From Struthio camelus (taxonomy: Eukaryota; Chordata; Aves; Struthioniformes; Struthionidae), in NCBI RefSeq assembly GCF_040807025.1, contig NC_090945.1, positions 51,241,588-51,305,587 of the forward strand: a stretch of 64,000 bases of DNA, given 5' to 3'. The notes under the pieces were generated by a model. The model did not search any database, was not told the origin of the DNA, and saw only the letters and a list, made by a program, of their open reading frames with translations. Shown one piece after another: positions 30,101 to 38,300 of the stretch (position 1 is the first letter of the stretch; every line of letters starts with the position of its first letter). The position numbers were made by a program, and so were the translations under genes.

Positions 30101-31415
30101 AAAGAACAAATAGGGCAAAGAATGCAGATTACACAAGAAGTGCCATACATAATATGTTTATGAAGACGCTATCATACTAAGCTATATAAATACGCAATAA
30201 TATCCATCTGTTTAACTAGTAACTAATCCCACAGCTAGCATAACAGCTCCTTTACTGGAGCACACAGGCAGAGTAACATGCGAGGGCTGACTTAATTTGT
30301 CTCCAGTAGAACATGGCAGCACTAACAGCAGTGAACATATTTTTTGCCCAAAAACATGTACGGCACAAAAAGCTTTTCAAGGCATGCTAAATTGACTTGA
30401 TCTTTGCCTGTCAGGCCAATTCTAGCAGGATTTCTCGTGCAATGGATCTACCTGCCAGTCTACCTGAATGCTGCAGGGCTCCGATGCAACTGCCTCGTGG
30501 CTGGCTTCAGAGAGATTCAATTGATTTCCATGTTAATGGAATTTATTTCCCACTTTAAATTCTAATCTCACTGTAACACCATGCCAAAATCAGAGACTCG
30601 TGAGTTCTCACAAGAAAGGATTTACCTTTTGTTTCTACTTCTTGTGTTTTCAAGTAAAGAGCACTGCCTTGTTAGAAGTGTGCCTAGACACCTGCACCTG
30701 GGCCAGCACCCGGATGTGTTTAGGTCTGGTCTGTTCCCTTATGTGGTCAAGGTCCAGATATGGGAATCTATCAAATCCAGGCTGCAAACTGACCAGCCTC
30801 TAATTCTGACATGCCGTCATTAAAACAGCAACTCATCCCATCTCAGCAGTGATGTGGCTGACAAGGTAATTGTAACCAGGAAAATTGTAAGTATCTCTCT
30901 GCCACTTTTGGGAACACATCTTGCACGAACACATGGTACATACCGTCTCAAGTTTTACCATGCATATAGAAACATTTGACAGGTAAAATCTGCGTCAGGT
31001 TTTGTGTCAACATGAATCAGCTTCTGTCATTGGGTATAATACCTGTACCTGTTTTTTATTAAAAGAGCATGTTTTCCTATATAATTCTGTACACATTAGC
31101 TATATTAAAAGCCTGAAATGTTATGTCTCACTCAAATAAAAGCCCAGGAAAGGAGATATCAAAAATTACGGAAACATATGAGAGAATGACTCCAAAATAA
31201 GCAATACAGCAAAAATCGTTACATTTTAAGGTACTGTTTTGTGAAGGTGCCACTCAGCAGTTCTCTTTTCTAACTTTTACTATACAGGATATCCTCTGAG
31301 ATCTTAACAGTGCTGTTACACAGACAGCAAATAGGGCATCTCCAGAAAGGTGGCTAATACAGAGATCGTAGTCAGAGCTTAGTCTATGAAGAATGAGACT
31401 GTAGGCAGCGTTTAC

Positions 31416-31520
31416 CTCTGTGTTCAAACCGAAAGGGTTCACCAAGACGGTCCTGCCTCGTGGTAGCGTTCTGTATGCCTCTTGAGCTATGGTGTGCATC
31501 CAGTGAAACTTTCCCAAGCC
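31416..31520 (-). other. Exon-like segment on the - strand (unidentified)
   Basis: Read on the - strand, the segment follows a good acceptor (polypyrimidine stretch ending ATTTTATTTCAG) and precedes a good donor (ACAGAG|GTAAAC). It is exactly 105 bp and open in two of three frames; one frame reads GLGKFHWMHTIAQEAYRTLP onward, 35 codons. I do not recognise the product and it has no partner exon that I could find. It lies about 1.4 kb from the left CpG island, so it could be the second exon of a transcript running away from HELT, coding or non-coding. Splice-like signals occur by chance at this rate, so confidence is low. Confidence 0.25.
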
Positions 31521-32880
31521 CTGAAATAAAATGGTACCTTTTTCAAGTGTCCCTTTTTTCATCTTCCATTTCAGCTGCCACAGTCATCCACAGAGTAATG
31601 GTGCTGAAGCTGATGTACAAACTGCAAATTGCAGTGTGTGTCAAATCAGTAAGGCTGAAAGGGTGTAAAATTATGGAGAGAGGTTTTTACGAATTTTATA
31701 GAGTGCAAAATTACCGAAAGGGAATCTTTATGAATATAATAATCATCCAACTGACAATTACATAAACCAGAATAATACAACAGTGAACCAGATCAGATTT
31801 TAAATTTACAAGGGGCTTTCTATCCCAAAGAATAAAATGTATTACGTTGAAAATTACAACACTAAATACACTTAGGATAAAATGCACCTCCTTCAAGGGT
31901 GGAACACAAATGGCACGCAGCAGCACCCAGAAGCATTAGCGAGCTGGGAGAGCGTGGCTAGGACTCCTCCTGCCTGCGACCAGAAGTACCGAGAGAGACT
32001 TGATGACTTCATAAGGTAAGGATCAAAGTTCCAGAGCGTTTGTCCGTAATGGCATCACACAGCACCAGGCCGCTGCTGACTGCGAGCAAAGGACATCACC
32101 TTACGAAACCTGAGCAGCACTTCCTATAGCCTCTGGGCTTTTGAGGAGAGTGCCTATCATCAACCCAGCAGGAGCAGCGAGCCAGCGACTACAAGAGAGG
32201 CTGGTTCCTTCACAGAACTTTCCATGAAGGACCACCTTGGGGAGGAGACTGATGAGCCCTGCCATCACCTTCTCCCTGCTGAAGCAGCTAAGCAAACTGG
32301 AGGAGCGTGGTCCCTCCCCTGGGACAGACGGGGAGAGACAATGGCAGGCCACAGCTGGGAGCAGCAGCAGCACTGAGGTAAGAGGTAGCTCTGCAGCTGG
32401 GGGAACAGGATGATGATGGAGATCCCCACAGCTAGAGGCAGAGAGTAATGAGAGCCATGTATGAAAAGACTGGAAAAGGCTACTCCAAAGTTGCTAGCCC
32501 AGCAGAGCCTCACCTGCTGTGCAAGAGTGAGCAAACTCACAGCCAAAGCTGGTGTAGCCACAGGAACCTCCTCTCAGTAGGAGGATGTAGCAAACCATCC
32601 TCCAGTCAAGATCTGCTGCATCTTCTGCATTTTCCTAGCCTCTGCTAGCCATGAGAGCAGCCAAAGAGAACCAGGAGCATGGCGGTCTTTCTATGTTACA
32701 TAGCAGGGCCTGCAGTCACACTCCATTTCTTAAGAGTCTCTGCTAGCCTCCTTTGGTTTGTTTATACACATGACACCAGACTAGACCAGGTGACAGTTGG
32801 CCAACTACAGCTCTGGTTATATATGAGCATAAAAAATAAAGTAAGAAAATAATTTGGAGACAATCTGTTTTCATAAAAAG
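31521..32880. other. Transition sequence left of the CpG islands, no gene seen
   Basis: Composition rises from AT-rich to mixed. Open frames of about 100 codons at 32.1-32.6 kb on both strands overlap each other and show no domain. No supported gene. Confidence 0.5.
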
Positions 32881-34043
32881 GCAAAGCAGACGCCATGTCA
32901 GAGAAGCTGAAAACTACCCAACAGCGTTTGTGGTGAAGGAGGTGCTCCCTCCAGTGAGGCCCAGGGCCGGGCCAAGAAGACAGCCGTGCCAATGCCATAA
33001 TGCAAATACAGACGGCATGAAGGCTGAGCAGTACCTGGGCGTGTGGCGACGCCTGGGCGTACAGCCACGGAGCCCTGCGGAGGCGGCCCTGCGCCGGGCT
33101 GCGGCAGCGCCCAGCCGCGCAAGCCTCGGTGGCGCGTCCCGCCGCGGGCAGCACCGCTCCGAGCCGGGGCCAGGCCTGGGCCCTGCGGGGCACCGCCATG
33201 ACGCGGCGGCCGAGACCCGCCTTGCTGGAAGGGACGGTGCAGAATGACGGCTCCGGCCCGCGGGAGCGCACGGCCGCGGGGCGGCCCCGCCGCGGCGCGC
33301 GCTCCCCTCCGGCGCCGCGCCATGGCGGCACGGCCTGCGCGGGGCCGGGGCCAGGGTCGGGGCTGGGGTCTGGGTCGGGGGGGTGCCGCGGCCGCCGGCG
33401 GGACGGCGAAGAGCCGTCCGCCGCGCCCTTCTCCACCGGCGGTGCCCGCGGAGCGCGCGGGGCAGCGGGCGCCGCCGCGAGGGCTGACCGTTGGCCCGCC
33501 CGGCGACCGTTGGCGGGGGGGAGGGGAGGGCTGCGCCCGTGCGGGCCGGCGCGCCCTGCCCTCGGCCCCGGAGCCTGGCAGCGGCGAGGCGGCGGCCGCT
33601 GCCAACCGCCGGGTGCCGCCGGCCGGGCAGTCGGCTCCGCGCCGGGCGCCGGGCGGCCCCGGCCGGGCATGGCGGCTCGGCAGGAGCCTGGGGTGGAGGG
33701 TGGCGGGGGGGAGGGGGGGGGAAGGATAAACAAGTTTCCTGGTGTTAAAAAAAGAAAAAAAAACCCAAGTTGCCTCGCAGGTGCCTGCAGCTGGCGGTTA
33801 ACACAGACAGTAAGAGGATCAACTGCAACTCCGCTAGCGGGGGAAAGGAGAGAAGGGAAGAAAAAAAAGGGGGGGGAAGCTCTCTCCCTCCCCATTTCGC
33901 TATTCAGCGTTTAGTTAATTTGGATGATAACGGTTAGTATTTAATCCCATTGTACGAGAATGAATATAGCGAAACCTACAAGGCTGCCGGCGGAACAGCG
34001 CGGCGGCGCCGGCCCCGCACGCGGGCACCCGGCGGCGCAGCGC

Positions 34044-34063
34044 GGCCCGGCCCGGCCCGGCCC
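34044..34063. repeat. (GGCCC)4 pentamer repeat
   Basis: Four exact tandem copies of GGCCC lie inside the upstream CpG island. The same kind of pentamer appears at two other places around HELT. Confidence 0.9.
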
Positions 34064-34509
34064 GGCGGGCAGCGGAGGGCGGCGGCGGCGGCGCGGGCCG
34101 CGCTGCGGGGGCGGCGGCCGTTGGCCGTTGGGCGGGCCGGGGCGCGGGGCCGGGGCTCCCCCGAGCCGCCCCTGCCGGGGCACCGCGGGCACCGCCGGCG
34201 CTATCCACGCCGCGCAGGCAGGGCAGAGCGGGTGACGATGGGTTTTCCGCGTTTAAATTACGAAGGCAAAACACGAGGGGAAAGGCTTTTCAAAAAATAA
34301 ATAAATAAAGACGCGTGGGGAGGGGGGGGAAGGGCGTGGGGGGGGAGGGACCGAGGAGGTGCGGCGGCGCGGCCACGGCTGCAAGAAAGGGCGTTTTGTG
34401 GCGTTTCTCGGGGGGCCGCGGCACCAGGCGGGCGGGCAGGATGAGGCAGGGCAGGGCCAGCCGGCTCGGCGGGCAGCGGGACCCCCCCGGCGCCGGGCGG
34501 CGGCACCGC

Positions 34510-34544
34510 GGGCCGGGCCGGGCCGGGCCGGGCCGGGCCGGGCC
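34510..34544. repeat. (GGGCC)7 pentamer repeat
   Basis: Seven exact tandem copies of GGGCC. Runs of three G spaced by CC are able to form G-quadruplex or hairpin structures. Confidence 0.93.
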
Positions 34545-34639
34545 GGGCGGCGGCGGCGGCTCCTTGCGCTCGCCCGCCAGGCGAGGAGGAGCGCGGCTGC
34601 CCGGGCGGAGGGCCACGGAGAGGAAAGTTAACAATGCTG

Positions 34640-35160
34640 TGAAAATATGTTTGCAGAAAATAGACAATTGTTGGATTAAACGTATTCAAGTATGAAATAA
34701 TGCCTTTTTGTGTAAAAAACTTCAGCAATGTGAGCGTACAAAAGTTCCCCTGTGGCAGTTACTTGCTCCCTTTGTGAGCTTTGCGCTCCGGCGTCTCCAC
34801 TTGGCGCGTTTAACTCAGAGCCCCCCTTTAAACGCGATTGTTTCTTTCTTTTTAATGACATTTACCGGATCAAAACATGCTGTTAATTCGATCAGAAAGC
34901 TTTACCCTCCCTAACAATGCCACAATAATTTCTCCTGAAGTTTGTTAAATTGACCAAAATTAGGCAAATGAATAGGGGTTCTGTAGGCGACCCCGCTTGC
35001 AGGTGACACCGAATAATGCACTCTCGGACCAGCTGCGATCCCCTCTTTATTTGCCCCTCTTTTCTTTGACCCGCATTATTAAAATTTAGGCCCAATGAAA
35101 CTATTCATACTTTTCAATGGGACATTTTCCTATAGGATAATAGGCTACAAATTGAGCCTC
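34640..35160. promoter_or_regulatory. HELT: AT-rich bridge between islands, candidate HELT enhancer
   Basis: Composition drops abruptly to AT-rich between two CpG islands. The segment holds several developmental-factor-like words: a palindromic Sox-like ACAATTGT at 34664-34671, GGATTAAA just after it, and GGCAAATGAAT near 34.96 kb. Such an island-flanked bridge about 1 kb upstream of a neural bHLH gene is where a proximal enhancer would be expected. The motif matches are individually weak and the enhancer role is inference; no alignment could be made. Confidence 0.35.
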
Positions 35161-35374
35161 TCCAAAGGGGGGAGCAGGGGGGGTGAAACAACAACACCCA
35201 GACACACACCACACAAAAAGGAGCGTCGTGTGCCAAAGGCTGGCGAGAGCCTGCGCGGGCCGGCGCAGGGGAGGAGGCGCAGGGGGGGATCGTGTGCCAG
35301 CCCCCGGTCCCACACCTGCCGCGGTGTCCCCGGCGCATAAAGCGGTGTAAACAAAAAGCCTCGCTGCCATCTCT

Positions 35375-35540
35375 TATAAAGATGGACGTGTCACCAAGTC
35401 GTGTGAGAAAAGCCTGAGAACAAACGGGGCCACTCCGTCTCCAAGGGCTCTCCCTTGAACTGGGCGGAACAGCCTATTAAGGGCTTACTTAATTACTTTA
35501 ATGACTCTGGACAGGCTTTAAAATGCAGTCAGCGCTCGGG
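35375..35540 (+). promoter_or_regulatory. HELT: Candidate distal promoter/regulatory block of HELT
   Basis: The block holds a TATA-like TATAAA at 35375-35380 and TGTGAGAA at 35402-35409, which fits the RBPJ/CSL consensus YRTGDGAA. It also holds a cluster of homeodomain cores (CTTACTTAATTACTTTAATG) near 35.49-35.51 kb. It is an AT-richer block set inside GC-rich sequence. Notch-CSL input would be natural for a Hes/Hey-type gene, although Helt itself is generally described as less Notch-dependent. Functional use is inferred. Confidence 0.3.
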
Positions 35541-35556
35541 CAGGGGAGGCGGCGGC

Positions 35557-35601
35557 GGGGGGGGGGGGGTCCGGGGGAAGGGAGGGGAGAGGGGGGCGGC
35601 T
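35557..35601 (+). repeat. G-rich tract with G-quadruplex potential
   Basis: A run of 13 G is followed by further G-runs (CCGGGGG, GGGAGGGGAGAGGGGGG), about 370-400 bp upstream of the HELT start codon. It satisfies the four-G-run pattern for a quadruplex on the + strand. Confidence 0.75.
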
Positions 35602-35719
35602 GGGATTTGCTAGGCGGCGGCGGTGCGAGGGCCGCGCCGGGGCGCGGTGAGCGGCGGCTCCGCGCCCTGCGCCGCGCCCGGCCCGGCCCGCCCCGTCGCG
35701 GCCGCTGCCGTGGGGCCGT

Positions 35720-35725
35720 CACGTG
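35720..35725. promoter_or_regulatory. HELT: CACGTG class-B E-box in the HELT promoter
   Basis: A perfect CACGTG palindrome (context GTCACGTGCG) lies 240 bp upstream of the start codon. Hes/Hey-family repressors, HELT included, bind class-B/C E-boxes, so negative autoregulation is a reasonable but unproven reading. Confidence 0.4.
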
Positions 35726-35921
35726 CGCCCGGCCCCGCGTGGGGCAGCCCCGGCGGCGGGGTGGGGGGGGGCGGGCGGGCGGGCAAGGAAAGCCCCTCTC
35801 CCCGCCTCGCCCCGTCCAGCCTGATCTTTAATGCATGCCTTGCCCGAGCGCCGCTCTCCCTAATCCTGCGGGAGCGGGCGGCCCCGCGGGTGCCCCCCGT
35901 CCCCCCCAAAGGCACGGCGGC

Positions 35922-35929
35922 TTTATAAG
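35922..35929 (+). promoter_or_regulatory. HELT: TATA-like box of HELT
   Basis: TTTATAAG stands out in a GC-rich background 36 bp before the start codon. If it directs initiation at the usual ~30 bp distance, the 5' leader is only about 10 nt, which is unusually short. Either the leader really is minimal or transcription mainly starts further upstream. Confidence 0.5.
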
Positions 35930-35964
35930 CTGCCCCGCGGCGCGGAGGGGCCGCAGTGCCCACC

Positions 35965-37224
35965 ATGGCCTCCAAGCTCAAGGAGCGCAGAGTGAGTTGG
36001 CGCTGCCGCCGTGCGCGCACCGCCCGCGGCTCCCCGCACCGCTTCCCCCCCCTCCTCTTTAAAAAAAAAAAGAAAAAAAAAGCAAAGCGAGCCGACCCCC
36101 GGCAAGGCTCCCCCCCGGCCCCCGCCTGCCCCACACCCGCGGGGCGCCCTCGCCGCTTCGCCCGCCCGCGGGCGCCCGGCGCCCTGGGCCTGGGGCCGCT
36201 GCAGCGGCGGGGACCGGGGACCGGCGAGGCGGCGATGCCCGGGCAGGCGCCGTCGGGGGCGCAGGCCGCTGGCGCTCAGGCGCCCTGTGTGTTTTGCAGA
36301 GGACGCCGGTGTCCCACAAGGTGATCGAGAAGAGGCGGAGGGACCGCATCAACCGCTGCCTCACGGAGCTGGGGAAGACGGTGCCCATGGCTCTGGCCAA
36401 GCAGGTAGGCGGGGGCGGCGCAGGGCGGCGGGCGGCCCGGCCCCGCGCAGCGCAGCGCCGCGCAGCAGACGTGATGCCCCTGTCCCCTCGCGCGTGTTGC
36501 AGAGCTCGGGGAAGCTGGAGAAGGCGGAGATCCTGGAGATGACGGTGCAGTACCTGCGGGCCCTGCACTCGGCCGACTTCCCCCGCGGCCGGGAGAAGGG
36601 TAGGTGGGCGGGCGCGGCCCCGACGGCACCCACCGGGGCAGCCGCGGCGCCCGGGGCGGCCCCCGCACGGCTGGCTGGTCCCGGGGCCCGGCCGGGGACC
36701 TGAGGAGCTCGGCTGCCCCTTGCTTTCCAGCAGAGCTGCTCTCCGAGTTCGCCAACTACTTCCACTACGGCTACCACGAGTGCATGAAGAACCTGGTCCA
36801 CTACCTGACCACGGTGGAGAGGATGGAGACCAAAGACACCAAATACGCCCGCATCCTCGCCTTCCTCCAGTCCAAAGCTCGCTTCGTCACCGAGCCCATC
36901 TTCACTTCCCTGGCGTCTCTCCCCGAGCCGGACTTTTCCTCCTACCAGCTTCACGCCGCTCCCGAGTGCCCCGGGCACAGCCCCGGCGAGGCCGTGCTCC
37001 AGCCGCCCGCGGGGGGCCCCTTCCCCTGGCCCGGCGCCGCCCGCAGCCCCCCGCTGCCCTACCACCTGCCCAGCGCCGCCGTGCCCCTCGCCAGCCCCGG
37101 CCAGCAGCGCAGCACCTTCCTCTCGTCCGTGCAGGGCCTGGACCGCCACTATCTCAACCTCCTCGGCCATTCCCACCCCAACACCTTCGGCCTGCCCCCA
37201 GGCCAGCACCCCTCCATGCTATAG
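35965..37224 (+). CDS. HELT: HELT, Hes/Hey-like bHLH-Orange transcriptional repressor
   Basis: Four exons: 35965-35991, 36300-36404, 36503-36599 and 36731-37224. All junctions are GT-AG with phases 0, 0 and 1, giving 240 residues, close to the length I recall for mammalian HELT. The start is CACCATGG, a strong Kozak context. The basic region and helix-loop-helix span roughly residues 10-70 (SHKVIEKRRRDRINRC; then SSGKLEKAEILEMTVQYLRA). The Orange domain spans about 78-120 (FANYFHYGYHECMKNLVHYL). At the basic-region site where Hes proteins carry Pro and Hey proteins Gly, this protein has Lys, and there is no C-terminal WRPW/YRPW: both are HELT traits. The tail is Pro-rich with the conserved GLDRHYLNL motif. 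HELT is a nuclear DNA-binding repressor that promotes GABAergic fate in the midbrain. Introns are tiny (308, 98 and 131 bp). Exon 4 starts at a CAGCAG tandem acceptor. Confidence 0.97.
36061..36081. repeat. A-rich tract in HELT intron 1
   Basis: A11-G-A9 lies within the 308 bp GC-rich first intron, just after a C-rich pyrimidine stretch. It is a simple homopolymer of unknown relevance. Confidence 0.9.
36728..36733 (+). other. HELT: NAGNAG tandem splice acceptor at HELT exon 4
   Basis: TTTCCAGCAG offers two acceptors 3 bp apart. The first gives REK-A-ELLSEF, matching the known family sequence. The second would drop the single Ala at residue 77, at the border between the bHLH and the Orange domain. 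Either choice keeps the frame. Confidence 0.7.
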
Positions 37225-37396
37225 AGACTCGGCCCCGGCTCCCACCTATTTATGACCGCGGACACTGCGCGCTGCGCCCGGGCCCCCTCCCGCCGCCGGC
37301 GCCCGCCCCACGCGTGGGCCCGCGGCCGGGCTCCTCCCGGCGCCCTGCGCCCCACCTCCGGCTACGGTGGTTGTACACGCGATGCGCAGGGCTCGC

Positions 37397-37402
37397 AATA
37401 AA
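37397..37402 (+). terminator. HELT: HELT polyadenylation signal AATAAA
   Basis: Canonical AATAAA (context GCAATAAATGTTTG) lies 173 bp after the HELT stop, followed by a GT/T-rich stretch (TGTTTGTACCGTC, CTTCTTGTTT). This predicts a short 3' UTR of about 190-200 nt. Confidence 0.85.
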
Positions 37403-37802
37403 TGTTTGTACCGTCTCCCCCTTCTTGTTTCCGGGAGGGGATTTCATGGGGCGCGGTTGGCGTCGGGTTTCCCTCCCCTCCCCCGCAAAAAAAAAAAAAA
37501 AAAAAAAAGAAAAGGATAAAACCCAGAGAAATGGTGCAGGCGGCGGTGCGGCTGGTGCGCGCCGTCGGACCGCGGGGCTGCCGCGCAACTTCGCCCGCAC
37601 GTTTCGCACCGGCCGCGCTTTGGTACCGCGGGCGAGCGAGGACGGCGCGGCCCGCGGTGCCAGTGCCGGTGCCGAGGCGGAGCGGCGGGGCAGGGCTGGG
37701 TGCCGCCGCGCAGGGGCCGTGCGCCCGCCTGGCGGCACCGCGCCCGGCGCCGGGAGAGCCGCCGCGGCTGCCGGAGGAACCGGGCCCGGCCCGGCGCGGC
37801 GC

Positions 37803-37832
37803 GGCTCGGCTCGGCTCGGCTCGGCCCGGCCC
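37803..37832. repeat. GGCTC/GGCCC pentamer repeat
   Basis: Four tandem GGCTC copies run into two GGCCC copies. This is the third GC pentamer array around HELT. Confidence 0.88.
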
Positions 37833-38300
37833 GGCCGTGCGGGGATACTCACGGAGGCACCGCGCTCGCTCACTCACCCCGGGGCGTCCCACGACCCCAG
37901 GCTCTGCCGTGCGCTTTGCCGGCCGTCTCCCTCTTGCTCGGAGGACGAGAAATAGGGAGGGACGGCGGCCGCTGCCCGGGTGCGGAGGGCCGAGAAGACA
38001 TGAAATACGAGCTCTTCAGACGCGGTCCTTGAAGACCTGTGACAGGCGCTCCCGCCTCTCTTCCAAGGGCCATTTCGGTAGCACCTAAACCAAGTGTCCC
38101 CAGGTGTGCCCAAACCCTCTCCCAGGATTGGCAGAGACCCCGGCTGCCCCCCGAGCGGCGGGTCCCGAGCCGCCTCGGCCGCAGGAGCCCCCGCCGGGGC
38201 TGGCGGGGGGACAGGCCCAGGGGGGTTTGGGCTTTGCCCCGCCGTCCCGGAGCTGCTGACGGGTAAATTAACTTATTCCATTTCGCTCGGGAGGCTTTGA

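Larger units (their letters stand above)
6483..31415. other. Long AT-rich intergenic region, no supported gene
   Basis: About 25 kb without a recognisable gene. The longest open frames (for example 127 codons near 19.98 kb on + and 125 codons near 19.4-19.8 kb on -) are within chance expectation for this length and show no known domain. Local features are a poly-G run at 9.1 kb and a 23 bp direct repeat at 8.9 kb. The region is probably the spacer between HELT and its left neighbour; in mammals that neighbour is ACSL1, but no ACSL1 exon is recognised here. Confidence 0.55.
32900..34650. promoter_or_regulatory. CpG island upstream of HELT
   Basis: About 1.75 kb of extreme GC content with abundant CpG, sharply bounded by AT-rich DNA and broken near 33.72-33.97 kb by a short A-rich and purine-rich stretch. 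It starts about 3 kb and ends 1.3 kb upstream of the HELT start codon. Large islands flanking developmental transcription factor genes are commonly unmethylated Polycomb-controlled domains or alternative/divergent promoters; that role is inferred here. Long frames on both strands (377 codons on -, 261 on +) come from the scarcity of AT-rich stop codons and are not genes. Two pentamer repeats (GGCCC and GGGCC) lie inside. Confidence 0.75.
37225..38300. other. GC-rich 3' flank of HELT, end of CpG island
   Basis: Contains the HELT 3' UTR, then a pyrimidine-rich stretch and an A22 run (37487-37508), then another ~0.75 kb of CpG-rich DNA. Open frames of 170-410 codons on both strands are composition artefacts of the island and overlap the HELT exon in the wrong frame. 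No additional gene is supported. Confidence 0.7.

Noticed and set aside
32762..33895. 377-codon open frame on the - strand in the upstream CpG island
   Set aside because: Arg/Pro/Ala/Gly-rich low-complexity translation with equally long frames on the opposite strand. GC-rich DNA lacks stop codons, and no domain or splice structure supports it.
36720..37955. 411-codon + strand frame overlapping HELT exon 4
   Set aside because: It is the wrong frame of a GC-rich true exon; the HELT frame is established by homology and splice phases.
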